This document shows positions 16,059 to 24,096 of a stretch of DNA of 64,000 bases, in pieces. The stretch is from positions 33,049-97,048 of the forward strand of contig ONMB01000005.1 of the NCBI GenBank assembly GCA_900318825.1, read 5' to 3'. The notes under the pieces were generated by a model. That model did no database searches, had not been told where the DNA came from, and worked only from the letters and a program-made list of their open reading frames with translations. The DNA is from an uncultured Ruminococcus sp. (GTDB lineage: Bacteria > Bacillota > Clostridia > Oscillospirales > Ruminococcaceae). The translations under genes and the position numbers were made by a program. Within the stretch, counting starts at the first letter, position 1. Each line of letters opens with the position of its first letter.

Positions 16059-17327
16059 ATGAACTCAACCGCTTTCCGCAACGCTGATATCCTTATCCCC
16101 AACAGCTCTGTTGATATGAGCAAATGGTCCGTTATTGCCTGCGACCAGTACACCAGCGAGCCCGAATACTGGGAACAGGTCTCTGCCAACGTAGGCTCCG
16201 CTCCCTCAACGCTCAATCTCATTCTTCCCGAGCTCTACCTCGAACAGGACGGAGTTTCCGAGCGTATCGACGCTATCCACGGAGCTATGGACAAATACCT
16301 CGCTGACGGCATTTTTGACGAATACAAGAACGCAATGGTATACGTTGAGCGTATCCAGAGCAACGGCATACTCCGTCAGGGTATCGTCGGCGCTATCGAC
16401 CTCGAAAAGTACGATTTCTCAAAGGGCAGCTCCTCCGAGGTTCGTGCGACCGAGGCAACAGTCATCGAGCGTATCCCTCCTCGCATCAAGGTTCGTCAGG
16501 GCGCACCGCTCGAACTCCCCCACATTATGATACTCATAGATGATCCGGACAACACAGTCATCGAACCTCTTGCTGCACAGTCCGGAAGTATGAAAAAACT
16601 CTACGATACCGACCTCATGCAGAACGGCGGCAGCATAAAGGGCTGGCTCATTGATGAAAAGCTCCAGCAGAAAGTCGATGAAGCTCTCACTGCTCTTGCT
16701 GATCCCGACACATTCAATAAGAAGTACAGCCTGAACAACTCCCCCGTTCTCCTCTATGCTATGGGCGACGGAAACCACTCGCTCGCAACCGCAAAGGAGT
16801 TCTACGAGCAGCTCAAGAAAGCTAATCCCGGTAAGGATCTCTCAGACCACCCTGCACGCTATGCACTCGCTGAGATCGTTAACCTTCACAGCGATGCACT
16901 CAAGTTTGAGGCTATCCACCGTCTTGTATACGATGTTGACTGTGATGATCTGCTTTATAAGCTCTCAAACGCTCTGGATCTTAATGATGCTGAGAGCAGT
17001 CAGTATGTTATCACATACTGCGAAGGAACAGAGGTAAAGGAATATATTCACAAGCAGACCTCGAACCTGTCAGTAGGCTCTCTCCAGAACTTCCTTGACA
17101 GCTACATCAAAACCAACGGCGGTAAAATAGACTATATCCACGGTGCCGAGACAGTCAAGTCCCTCGCAGATAAGCACAACGGAATAGCGTTTATCCTGCC
17201 TGATATGGACAAATCGCAGCTCTTCCCCACTGTCATCAAGGACGGTGCTCTTCCGCGCAAGACCTTCTCAATGGGACACGCTGAGGACAAGCGCTTCTAC
17301 ATTGAGGCAAGAAAGATCACTGAATAA
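16059..17327 (+). CDS. DUF1015 domain-containing protein
   Basis: 422 aa. It matches the DUF1015 family (often annotated as SerK-like free-serine kinase; in archaea the related enzyme phosphorylates serine). Recognisable segments are VIACDQYTSEPEYWE near the N-terminus, ERI.S-rich LRQGIVGAIDLEKYDF, RHEI-type PPRIKVR, the strongly conserved MGDGNHSLATAK, and the final HAEDKRFYIEARKI. The MGDGNHS motif is the best marker. It follows maf by 2 nt and ends at a strong terminator. Serine kinase activity is inference. Confidence 0.82.
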   Translation: MNSTAFRNADILIPNSSVDMSKWSVIACDQYTSEPEYWEQVSANVGSAPSTLNLILPELYLEQDGVSERIDAIHGAMDKYLADGIFDEYKNAMVYVERIQSNGILRQGIVGAIDLEKYDFSKGSSSEVRATEATVIERIPPRIKVRQGAPLELPHIMILIDDPDNTVIEPLAAQSGSMKKLYDTDLMQNGGSIKGWLIDEKLQQKVDEALTALADPDTFNKKYSLNNSPVLLYAMGDGNHSLATAKEFYEQLKKANPGKDLSDHPARYALAEIVNLHSDALKFEAIHRLVYDVDCDDLLYKLSNALDLNDAESSQYVITYCEGTEVKEYIHKQTSNLSVGSLQNFLDSYIKTNGGKIDYIHGAETVKSLADKHNGIAFILPDMDKSQLFPTVIKDGALPRKTFSMGHAEDKRFYIEARKITE

Positions 17328-17331
17328 AACG

Positions 17332-17357
17332 AAAAGCTCCCGATCGGGAGCTTTTTT
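17332..17357. terminator. Bidirectional terminator between DUF1015 and tcdA
   Basis: A perfect palindromic stem AAAAGCTCCCG/CGGGAGCTTTT is followed by T residues, between two convergent genes. Confidence 0.85.
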
Positions 17358-17358
17358 A

Positions 17359-18099
17359 TTACTTGTTTACGCCGGTCAGATCCTTTATGACTTCGCCGGC
17401 AATTATCAGTCCTACGACAGACGGCACGAAAGCGTTTGAGCCCGGCACGAAGCGTTTTGGCTTGCCGCTGCGCTGATCTGATGTTTCTTCCGTATCCTGT
17501 TCGCCGAGGCTCTTCATCGGAAGCTCCTCAGAATAGACCACCTTGAGCTTTTTCACGCCGCGCTTCTTCATCTCACGGCGTATCACCTTAGCAAGCGGAC
17601 AGACGGAAGTCTTATATATGTCCGCAACTCTGAATGCGGTAGGATCGAGCTTGTTTCCGGCACCCATTGAGCTTATCACCGGAACACCGGCTGCTTTTGC
17701 CTGCATGATGATCTCGATCTTGCCTGTAACAGTATCAATGGCATCAATAACGTAGTCATACTGCGAAAAATCGAACTGACCGGCAGTCTCAGGCATAAAA
17801 AATGTCCTGTATACCGTGACCTTGCAGTCAGGATTAATGTCCAGCACACGTTCCCTTGCAGCATCGACCTTGTACCTGCCGACGGTGCTGTTCAGTGCGA
17901 TTATCTGCCGATTGATGTTAGAAACACTTACCTTGTCGTCATCTATCAGGTCAAGCGCACCTACTCCGGAGCGAGCAAGGGCTTCAACTGTATAACCGCC
18001 GACTCCGCCGACTCCGAAAACCGCTACTCTCGAACCGGCGAGCTTAGCAATGCCGTCAGCTCCGAACATAAGCTGAGTTCTTGAAAATTGTTCAAGCAT
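17359..18099 (-). CDS. tcdA: tRNA threonylcarbamoyladenosine dehydratase (TcdA/CsdL, ThiF/E1-like)
   Basis: 246 aa. It uses ATP to dehydrate t6A37 of tRNA to the cyclic ct6A form. N-terminal E1-like Rossmann motif VAVFGVGGVGGYTVEALARSGVG, then DDDKVSVSNINRQ with the adenylation residues, VIDAIDTV, and the CPLAKVIRREMKKRG segment with a conserved Cys. The RFVPGSNAFVPSVVGLIIAGEV end is typical of the TcdA branch. The ECF S-component gene ends 17 nt upstream, so the two are probably co-transcribed. Confidence 0.9.
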   Translation of the reverse strand: MLEQFSRTQLMFGADGIAKLAGSRVAVFGVGGVGGYTVEALARSGVGALDLIDDDKVSVSNINRQIIALNSTVGRYKVDAARERVLDINPDCKVTVYRTFFMPETAGQFDFSQYDYVIDAIDTVTGKIEIIMQAKAAGVPVISSMGAGNKLDPTAFRVADIYKTSVCPLAKVIRREMKKRGVKKLKVVYSEELPMKSLGEQDTEETSDQRSGKPKRFVPGSNAFVPSVVGLIIAGEVIKDLTGVNK

Positions 18100-18115
18100 A
18101 TCCTACCTCAGTATT

Positions 18116-18625
18116 TCAGTTATATTTGGGTATTCTCTTTATAACTGCCTCGTATACTATCACTGAAGTAACGACACCGGCAATGCCCTGTACACAGTTC
18201 GGGAGAATACCGAGTGCAGCCATTGCGACTGACTTATACAGAACCGACTCGTATATAAAGTAGCCGGCTACCATAACTGCCTCAGCTGCAACAGCTCCGG
18301 CTGCCCTGCCAACGACCGAGTTTGACTTTCCGCCTATAACACGGAAAACTCCGAATGAAACAGCTGCCATAAGTCCCTTTATCACAAATGTTGCAGGAGC
18401 GTAGACCGCGTAGCCTGCAAATATATCGGCAAACGCTGAACCTATACCGGCAGCAGCAGCTCCGTAGACAGGTCCGAGCAGCCAGCCGGCAATATTAACG
18501 ATACAATCACCTAAATTGACATAGCCCTTTGTCGGGGTAGGTATCCTTATAAGGATAGTAGCAACACAGGCAAATGCAGCGAGCATAGCTGTCAGCGTCA
18601 CCAGTCGTGTTTTGTTGTTTTTCAT
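18116..18625 (-). CDS. ECF transporter S component (substrate-binding membrane subunit)
   Basis: 169 aa from the ATG at 18625 (MKNNKTRLVTLTAMLAAF) with GGAG 9 nt upstream. An ATG at 18640 lies inside the ribosome site. About five to six hydrophobic helices carry an AAF...A.. start, and GYVNLGDCIVNIAGWLLGP plus an APATFVIKGLMA block, as in the DUF1393/YpaA-like S components. Such proteins bind a vitamin or precursor and use a shared EcfAAT module located elsewhere. The substrate cannot be told; no TPP, FMN or folate riboswitch is visible upstream. Confidence 0.8.
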   Translation of the reverse strand: MKNNKTRLVTLTAMLAAFACVATILIRIPTPTKGYVNLGDCIVNIAGWLLGPVYGAAAAGIGSAFADIFAGYAVYAPATFVIKGLMAAVSFGVFRVIGGKSNSVVGRAAGAVAAEAVMVAGYFIYESVLYKSVAMAALGILPNCVQGIAGVVTSVIVYEAVIKRIPKYN

Positions 18626-18681
18626 ATTTATCCACTCCATTCATCTGACGGTCTGCAAATCTCAATTGACCATACCTGTAC

Positions 18682-18710
18682 ATTATAGCACATTATAGCA
18701 GAAATAGCAA
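18682..18710 (-). promoter_or_regulatory. Probable promoter of the ECF S component gene
   Basis: On the minus strand, TTGCTA (18710-18705), a 17-nt spacer and TATAAT (18687-18682). It lies inside the first copy of a 37-bp repeat. A second TATAAT occurs 10 nt further upstream. Confidence 0.5.
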
Positions 18711-18915
18711 CAGCCGCGGAGAAATAAATCCGTTACATTTATTTACGCCGCGAACAAGGCTGCGCGGACTCCGCGCTTATAGCACATTATACCAGAAATA
18801 GCAACAGCCGCGGCAAAAAAGTTGCAGTTCCAAAAGCAGTACGTCTATCAGCGAATTCAGACGTCAAATACAATATATTTCCTATATGTTATATAGGATA
18901 TTATCATTATAGCAC
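18683..18915. repeat. Mosaic of direct and inverted repeats between the ECF gene and tRNA-Gln
   Basis: A 37-bp sequence at 18683-18719 recurs at 18777-18813 with one mismatch; its core ATTATAGCAC appears again at 18906-18915. Between and after the copies are strong hairpins: 18715-18752 (CGCGG...CCGCG with inner AAATAAAT/ATTTATTT), 18762-18776 (GCGCGG ACT CCGCGC), ACGTCT/AGACGT near 18841-18864, and CCTATAT/ATATAGG near 18881-18897. No ORF is credible here. It looks like a small dispersed or MITE-like element, or a duplicated regulatory region. Confidence 0.65.
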
Positions 18916-18973
18916 TTGCTTTCGCTCTTGTCAACCGAATTTTTAGTTTAATAAATAAAAAATATTGCTGCTA

Positions 18974-19002
18974 TTGATTTCTTTGTAAAAATATGATATA
19001 AT
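18974..19002 (+). promoter_or_regulatory. Promoter of tRNA-Gln
   Basis: TTGATT (18974-18979), a 17-nt spacer and TATAAT (18997-19002), 16 nt before the tRNA. Confidence 0.75.
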
Positions 19003-19017
19003 TATCCTTGCATTGTC

Positions 19018-19093
19018 TGGGGCATAGCCAAGCGGTAAGGCAACAGACTTTGACTCTGTCATCTCGTGGGTTCAAATCCCGCTGCCCCAACCA
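19018..19093 (+). tRNA. tRNA-Gln (anticodon TTG)
   Basis: A full cloverleaf. Acceptor TGGGGCA pairs with TGCCCCA, the anticodon stem ACAGA/TCTGT holds loop CTTTGAC (anticodon TTG), and the T-arm is GTGGG TTCAAAT CCCGC. The discriminator A is followed by an encoded CCA (19091-19093). Confidence 0.97.
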
Positions 19094-19117
19094 GCGCAAG
19101 GAGTGCGCATAAAGTTT

Positions 19118-19152
19118 CGCGGTTTAGTTTTACTAAACCGCGATATTTTTTG
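19118..19152 (+). terminator. Terminator of tRNA-Gln
   Basis: An 11-bp perfect stem (CGCGGTTTAGT / ACTAAACCGCG) with a 3-nt loop is followed by ATATTTTTTG. Confidence 0.85.
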
Positions 19153-19171
19153 CAAAAGATCCATAATTTAA

Positions 19172-19203
19172 AGAAAACGCCCTTGCTTCCGTTGCAGGGC
19201 GTC
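19172..19203 (-). terminator. Terminator of the MATE transporter gene
   Basis: ACGCCCT (19177-19183) pairs with AGGGCGT (19196-19202), with extra pairing in the loop. On the minus strand it is followed by TTTTCTTT. Confidence 0.75.
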
Positions 19204-19263
19204 TTCCATTATAACAGTCCACAGGACCTATTTTAATTTCATCACTTGCAGTGCAGTAAGATA

Positions 19264-20679
19264 TCAGCGCAGATGAGCTTGTCCGGAGCTCTGACGATCC
19301 AGTTCCTGCATCATACTCATCGCTCTGAATTCTACAAGTATCATAAGTACCGCCACTATTGACGACAGTATATCAGCTATCGGACCAGTATAGAGTATTC
19401 CGTTTATGCCGTAGAACTTCGGAAGTATCAGAAGTATCGGGATAAAGAATATGATCTGTCTTGTAAGCGAAAGGAACACGCCCTTTATTGATTTACCGAT
19501 AGACGTGAAGAATGTAGAGCTGATCGGCTGTATACAGTTGAGCCATGTGAAGAACATAGTGATACGGAAGAATTTCGCACCGAATTCATAGTAACCGTCA
19601 CTCGCATTCTTGTTTGCGAAGAGTGCAAGTATCTGTCGCGGCATGGTCTGGAACATAATAAATGCAAGTATCGAGATACCTCCGCCGACTATGATCGCAA
19701 GTCTGTACGCCTTCTTGACACGGCTGAAATTACGCGCACCGTAGTTGAAGCTCTCGATAGGCTGAGTTCCCTGAGCAAGGCCGATAACTATCGAAAATAC
19801 GATCATATTCACCTTCATTACGATACCAGCACACGCTATTGGATCAGCAGCTCCGTACTCAGAACGCGCGCCGTAATACTTGAGCGAGTTGTTGAGAACT
19901 ATCTGAACGACTCCGATTGCTATCTGATTGAAGAATGAAGCCATTCCTACCATAGCAACTCTCTTTGTATGTTCAAAAACCGGCTTGAAGTGCTTTCGTT
20001 CAAGTTCTGTGGTCTTGAAACGTCTCATATACCATATAACTATGAGAGTTGAAACTATCTGTCCGATAACAGTAGCCCATGCAGCCCCCTTCATTCCCCA
20101 GTCTAAGCCGAGAACGAATACTGCGTCAAGAACTATATTTAACACCGCACCGGTTATATTGCACAGCATCGTTATCTTCGGACTGCCGTCAGCTCTTATC
20201 AGATGACCGCCGCCGGTAGTCAGGATAAGAAATGGGAAACCGATAGCCGTTACACCGACATAGTCCTTCGCATATGGCATTACTTCCTTAGTAGCCGCAA
20301 ACAGTGTGAGAAGCGGTTCGAGGAAAATGATCGTTATAAGACTGAGTATAATGCCAAGCCCTGTTAACATTGTTATCGCATTTCCGACATAGTATCCGGA
20401 ACGCTTTTTGTCACCCATTCCCATTGCAAGGTTATAGCATGACGCGCCGCCGATACCGAAAAGAAGTGCGATCGACATACAGGCTGTCGTTAACGGGAAC
20501 GCTATCGACGTAGCCGTATTTCCGAGTGTACCGACCTTCTGTCCGATGAACAGCTGGTCAACCATGTTGTACAGAGCGCTTACAAGCATACCGATAATAC
20601 TCGGTATAGCAAACCGCACCATAAGTTTTCCGACACGTTCTGTACCAAGAGGATTGCCCTGTTTAGATATTTCTTCCAT
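19264..20679 (-). CDS. MATE family efflux transporter
   Basis: 471 aa with about 12 transmembrane helices in two repeated halves, typical of MATE (DinF/NorM-type) cation-coupled exporters. Family cues: the N-terminal GTERVGKLMVRFAIPSIIGMLVSALYNMVDQLFIGQ, GIGGASCYNLAMGMGDKKRS, and the second-half GIVMKVNMIVFSIVIGLAQGTQPIESFNYGAR. The substrate is unknown; drugs, flavins or metabolites are all possible. Monocistronic. Confidence 0.92.
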   Translation of the reverse strand: MEEISKQGNPLGTERVGKLMVRFAIPSIIGMLVSALYNMVDQLFIGQKVGTLGNTATSIAFPLTTACMSIALLFGIGGASCYNLAMGMGDKKRSGYYVGNAITMLTGLGIILSLITIIFLEPLLTLFAATKEVMPYAKDYVGVTAIGFPFLILTTGGGHLIRADGSPKITMLCNITGAVLNIVLDAVFVLGLDWGMKGAAWATVIGQIVSTLIVIWYMRRFKTTELERKHFKPVFEHTKRVAMVGMASFFNQIAIGVVQIVLNNSLKYYGARSEYGAADPIACAGIVMKVNMIVFSIVIGLAQGTQPIESFNYGARNFSRVKKAYRLAIIVGGGISILAFIMFQTMPRQILALFANKNASDGYYEFGAKFFRITMFFTWLNCIQPISSTFFTSIGKSIKGVFLSLTRQIIFFIPILLILPKFYGINGILYTGPIADILSSIVAVLMILVEFRAMSMMQELDRQSSGQAHLR

Positions 20680-20716
20680 AATGCTCCTTCTTCTACTTTT
20701 TTAATACAACCCTATA

Positions 20717-20745
20717 ATTATACTACATATTCCTGCAAATTTCAA
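20717..20745 (-). promoter_or_regulatory. Promoter of the MATE gene
   Basis: On the minus strand, TTGAAA (20745-20740), a 17-nt spacer and TATAAT (20722-20717). Confidence 0.75.
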
Positions 20746-20820
20746 GTATTATTTTTCATTCCTGCGCCTGTAATCAAAATTTAATATCAAAGCATTAAGA
20801 AAAAATATGAAAAAGTCCTC

Positions 20821-20849
20821 TTGACAAATACTGAAAAACGTGTTATAGT
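20821..20849 (+). promoter_or_regulatory. Promoter of the ACT-hom operon
   Basis: TTGACA (20821-20826), a 17-nt spacer and TATAGT (20844-20849). The leader to the first ATG is about 67 nt. Confidence 0.75.
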
Positions 20850-20922
20850 AATTATGTAATGTACAGTTGTTCGCCGGTGACGGACGATTTTCAACTGATT
20901 TTTACATTCAAGGTGGTTCAGT

Positions 20923-21366
20923 ATGGAAAAAAAGTCACAGCTTATCGTTGCAGACGCAAGAATTCTGCCGGACGTTTTCACCAAGGTGCTCGAGGTCAAG
21001 AAACTGATGGCTCAGAAGGGCGAAAAGAGCTTTGCTTCTGCCTGCAAACGTATCGGTATCTCACGAAGCGCTTACTACAAGTATAAGGATTACATTTTCT
21101 CATACGAAGAGCTGTTCACACGCAGGATCGTAAATATGTACCTCCTGCTAAGCGACAGTCCGGGAGTTCTCTCAAGCGCTCTCGCCTTTCTTCACGAGCT
21201 CAATGCAAATATACTTACGGTCAATCAGAGTATCCCCGTTGACGGCGCAGCTGCCGTGAACATTTCCCTGCGTCTTACAGGTGAATCCGAGGAGGAGCTG
21301 CTAAGACTCAATTCAATTACTGAACTCAACGGCGTTTTAGAGGTCAAGATTCTCTCAGCCGAATAG
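20923..21366 (+). CDS. UPF0735-type HTH plus ACT domain protein (PheB-like)
   Basis: 147 aa, the standard size. The N-terminal half has a helix-turn-helix-like segment (SFASACKRIGISRSAYYKYKDYIF, residues about 36-60). The C-terminal half is an ACT domain (YLLLSDSPGVLSSALAFLHELNANILTVNQSIP), which usually binds an amino acid. It starts 18 nt before homoserine dehydrogenase. That enzyme is short and lacks its own C-terminal ACT domain, so this protein may supply the amino-acid sensing for it or regulate the operon (inference). Confidence 0.85.
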   Translation: MEKKSQLIVADARILPDVFTKVLEVKKLMAQKGEKSFASACKRIGISRSAYYKYKDYIFSYEELFTRRIVNMYLLLSDSPGVLSSALAFLHELNANILTVNQSIPVDGAAAVNISLRLTGESEEELLRLNSITELNGVLEVKILSAE

Positions 21367-21384
21367 TTTTCCGGAGGTTTCTTT

Positions 21385-22575
21385 ATGTCAGTCAAATTTG
21401 CAGTTTTAGGTCATGGTGTTGTAGGTTCAGGCGTTGTGGAGCTCTTCTACAAGAACAAAAAGAGCATTGAAAAGCGCGCAGGAACAGAAATGGATATCAA
21501 GTATATCCTTGATCTCAGAGATTTTCCGGAATCGCCTTATAAGGATAAATTCACCAAGGATTTCAATGATATCCTCAATGATGACGAAGTCACAGCCGTT
21601 GCCGAGTGCATGGGCGGTGTTGAACCCGCTTTCACTTTTGTAAAGTCCTGCCTCGAAAAGGGCAAGAGCGTTTCAACTTCCAACAAGGAGCTCGTTGCTG
21701 AAAAAGGAGATATTCTCCTTAAAACAGCCAAGGAGCATAACTGCAACTTCTTCTTTGAGGCAAGCGTCGGCGGTGCTATCCCGATAATCCGTCCTCTCCA
21801 CAAATGCCTCGCAGCAAACGATATAGACAAGGTTGCTGGTATCCTCAACGGTACAACAAACTTCATACTTACAAAGATGTACAACGACAATATGCCGTTC
21901 GATAAGGCTCTCAAGCTCGCTCAGGACCTTGGATACGCAGAAAAGGATCCCACAGCTGATATCGAAGGTCACGATGCCTGCCGCAAGATCTGCATCATCT
22001 CATCACTCGTTTTCGGCAAGCACGTTTACCCCAGAAGCGTTTATACAAAGGGCATCTCGCAGATGGAGCTCAGCGACGTTGCAGCGGCTGACGTTCTCGG
22101 TCACGCCGTAAAGCTCATTGCTTCCGTAAGAAAGACTTCTGACGGAAAAATACTTCCCGCTGTAATGCCTATGCTCGTTTCATACGACAGCATAATCGCA
22201 GGCGTTAACGATGTTTTCAACGCTGTTATGGTATACGCTGACGGTATAGATCAGGCTATGTTCTACGGCCGCGGTGCCGGTAAGCTCCCGACAGCAAGTG
22301 CTGTTATGGGCGACGTTATCGAAACAGTAAAGATGAACGGAACAGAGTCCTCTCAGACATGGGAGTCCGCAAGCGACGATTCATTCGTTGACAGCATCAA
22401 CAACCTCTCCGCCCGCTGGTACTACCGCGTACCTGCCGGAACTGATGCTCCGGAGGGTTCATATGAGCACGAAGACGGCATTTCCTTTATCACTGAGAAT
22501 GAACTCTCATTCAAGGAAGCTGCCGACAAGGCTGCTGAGATTGGCGCACTCGCTTATATCCCTGTTTTTGAATAA
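21385..22575 (+). CDS. hom: Homoserine dehydrogenase
   Basis: 396 aa. It reduces aspartate semialdehyde to homoserine, the branch to threonine and methionine. The NAD(P)-binding GHGVVGSGVVELF starts the protein. STSNKELVA, the catalytic ASVGGAIPIIRPL block, ILNGTTNFILTKM and the EKDPTADIEGHDA signature follow. Most Firmicute enzymes of about 430 residues end in an ACT domain. Here the tail after residue about 345 is only about 50 residues with no ACT pattern. The ACT protein gene just upstream may compensate. Confidence 0.95.
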   Translation: MSVKFAVLGHGVVGSGVVELFYKNKKSIEKRAGTEMDIKYILDLRDFPESPYKDKFTKDFNDILNDDEVTAVAECMGGVEPAFTFVKSCLEKGKSVSTSNKELVAEKGDILLKTAKEHNCNFFFEASVGGAIPIIRPLHKCLAANDIDKVAGILNGTTNFILTKMYNDNMPFDKALKLAQDLGYAEKDPTADIEGHDACRKICIISSLVFGKHVYPRSVYTKGISQMELSDVAAADVLGHAVKLIASVRKTSDGKILPAVMPMLVSYDSIIAGVNDVFNAVMVYADGIDQAMFYGRGAGKLPTASAVMGDVIETVKMNGTESSQTWESASDDSFVDSINNLSARWYYRVPAGTDAPEGSYEHEDGISFITENELSFKEAADKAAEIGALAYIPVFE

Positions 22576-22594
22576 CAATACATCTTACATAAAG

Positions 22595-22624
22595 AAAGAC
22601 CGGATACCTAAGTATCCGGTCTTT
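22595..22624. terminator. Bidirectional terminator after hom
   Basis: A 13-bp perfect stem (AAAGACCGGATAC / GTATCCGGTCTTT) with a 4-nt loop and a T run, between convergent genes. Confidence 0.9.
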
Positions 22625-22630
22625 TTGTCA

Positions 22631-22864
22631 TTATTCAAATGAATCAAGATCAATGCCGCCGAGAAGCTCCTTGAGCTCAGCAAGCTCATCAGCAGTAAGA
22701 GTAACACCCTTGCCCATTCTTGAATGATCCGGCGACCACTCTCTGATGTCATACTTAGGCTCGTGCTCATTCCAGCTAACCAGATTAAGCTCCTTTGTCC
22801 ATCCTTTGGCATTCTCAGAAAGAACTCCTATCTTTTCCGTGATCTCATACTTTAACTCTGCCAT
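22631..22864 (-). CDS. YdbC/PC4-like single-stranded nucleic acid binding protein
   Basis: 77 aa from the ATG at 22864 with AAAGGAG upstream (an earlier ATG lacks a site). It resembles the YdbC family, bacterial relatives of the PC4 transcription coactivator: FEI-type LKYEITEKIGVLSE, GWTKELNLVSWN, PKYDIREWSPDHSRMGKGVTLT, then the C-terminal helix ELAELKELL. The family binds single-stranded DNA as a dimer. The cellular role in Clostridia is unsettled. Confidence 0.85.
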   Translation of the reverse strand: MAELKYEITEKIGVLSENAKGWTKELNLVSWNEHEPKYDIREWSPDHSRMGKGVTLTADELAELKELLGGIDLDSFE

Positions 22865-22909
22865 ATTCCTTCTCCTTTCAATTGCAGTTAAACCTGCGGT
22901 CAATTAAAT

Positions 22910-22938
22910 ATTGTACCACAAAAAAAGAGTTTTGTCTA
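22910..22938 (-). promoter_or_regulatory. Promoter of the ydbC-like gene
   Basis: On the minus strand, TAGACA (22938-22933), a 17-nt spacer and TACAAT (22915-22910). Confidence 0.6.
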
Positions 22939-22958
22939 TACCAGAATGAAAAAAATAT

Positions 22959-23261
22959 TCAAATCGAAACACACAGGTAATTCAGAGCCCTTGAGTATAT
23001 CTGACGCGGACACACCCTGCCGTTTATAAGCATTTCTGCAAAATCGACTGCGTCCTCTATATTACGGGAAAAATCCTGTATAACTTCCTTTTCTCCGGTT
23101 CGCCTGTCCTCAGCTTCTATCCCGTATGTACAAACTTCATCACCGTAAGAATTGATCTTTCCGACAACAACACGATACATGACCTTATTGTCGCCGTAAA
23201 CCTCCATATATACAGTTCTGTCCCTGACTTCTTTCTTGTTTCTCCTGACTATGCCGAACAT
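22959..23261 (-). CDS. Small protein, DUF6514-like
   Basis: 100 aa. The sequence is beta-rich then helical: RTVYMEVYGDNKVMYRVVVGKI, CTYGIEAEDRRTGEKEVIQDFSRNIEDAVDFAEMLINGRVCPRQI. The 'YGI.....G....I.DIS.....V..F...' pattern recalls clostridial DUF6514 proteins, whose function is unknown. AAGGAGG precedes the ATG. Its own promoter lies just upstream (TTCACA, 17 nt, TATACT at 23292-23320). No membrane segment. Confidence 0.6.
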   Translation of the reverse strand: MFGIVRRNKKEVRDRTVYMEVYGDNKVMYRVVVGKINSYGDEVCTYGIEAEDRRTGEKEVIQDFSRNIEDAVDFAEMLINGRVCPRQIYSRALNYLCVSI

Positions 23262-23291
23262 ACTGCGCCCTCCTTTTGTTTTTCTTATACC

Positions 23292-23320
23292 AGTATACCA
23301 CCTTATACACCGTTTGTGAA
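23292..23320 (-). promoter_or_regulatory. Promoter of the DUF6514-like gene
   Basis: On the minus strand, TTCACA (23320-23315), a 17-nt spacer and TATACT (23297-23292). Confidence 0.55.
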
Positions 23321-23376
23321 CGGGGATAATATAGAATGTTTACCGGCAAAATGACGCATTATGTCGAATAATCATA

Positions 23377-24072
23377 TCATTCAAGGCCCTGAATCTCCAT
23401 ATAGATACGCTGCATCTGCATATCGGTCTCAGCTATGCGGTCAGCACACTCCTTCAGTTCCGCAGATATTTCGGGAGTTATTGCCGCTGATGGCTTATAT
23501 TTCAGCTGATGTTCGAGACTTGCCCAGAAATCCATAGCGATCGTCCTTATCTGTATCTCGACAGGCGCAAACTGCTTTGTAGTCGAAAGATACACCGGAA
23601 CGTTGACTATGAGATGATAGCTGCGATATCCGCTTGCTTTTGGCTTTTTTATATAGTCCTTTTTCTTGATGATGGTGAAATCGTCTCGTCTGCCGAGCAT
23701 TTCCACTATCGCATAAATATCGCTTATATAACAGCAGGTCACTCTTATGCCAGCCATATCGAGAAGATTTTTACGAGCCGATTCCGTAGTGAGAGGAAGC
23801 CCCTTTTTCTGGAGTTTTCCGATTATAGACTGAGGTGATTTCAGACGGCTCTCAATGTTATGTATCGGATTACGCTGAAACTTCACGCTGAATTCGCTGT
23901 CAAGTATATTCAGGTAGGTCTTCACGACCTCGATAGCCGAGTCATAGAGGTGCTGGAGCTGCAAAAACTCGTAAATAGTCTGCGCAAACTGCTCCTTCAT
24001 CGACTCGTTCACATTACCGGCTATCGCCGGCAGATTATCTATCACATCTACATAAAAATCCTTTTCGCTCAT
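23377..24072 (-). CDS. Small alarmone synthetase, RelA/SpoT synthetase domain (RelQ/YjbM type)
   Basis: 231 aa. It contains only the (p)ppGpp synthetase domain, with no HD hydrolase or TGS/ACT regulatory parts, as in RelQ. Visible marks are RNPIHNIESRLKSPQSI, the DMAGIRVTCCYISDIY aspartate block, KPKASGYRSYHLI, and EIQIRTIAMDFWASLEHQLKYK with the catalytic Glu/Gln. A long C-terminal helix fits tetramer formation. AGGAGG precedes the ATG. The GH2 gene ends 24 nt upstream, so it may be co-transcribed. Confidence 0.9.
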   Translation of the reverse strand: MSEKDFYVDVIDNLPAIAGNVNESMKEQFAQTIYEFLQLQHLYDSAIEVVKTYLNILDSEFSVKFQRNPIHNIESRLKSPQSIIGKLQKKGLPLTTESARKNLLDMAGIRVTCCYISDIYAIVEMLGRRDDFTIIKKKDYIKKPKASGYRSYHLIVNVPVYLSTTKQFAPVEIQIRTIAMDFWASLEHQLKYKPSAAITPEISAELKECADRIAETDMQMQRIYMEIQGLE

Positions 24073-24096
24073 ATTGTCCTCCTCACTTGAAAGTAT

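Noticed and set aside
18683-18915. CRISPR array
   Set aside because: There are only two full repeat copies with a 57-bp interval that itself folds, no further regular spacers, and no cas genes nearby.
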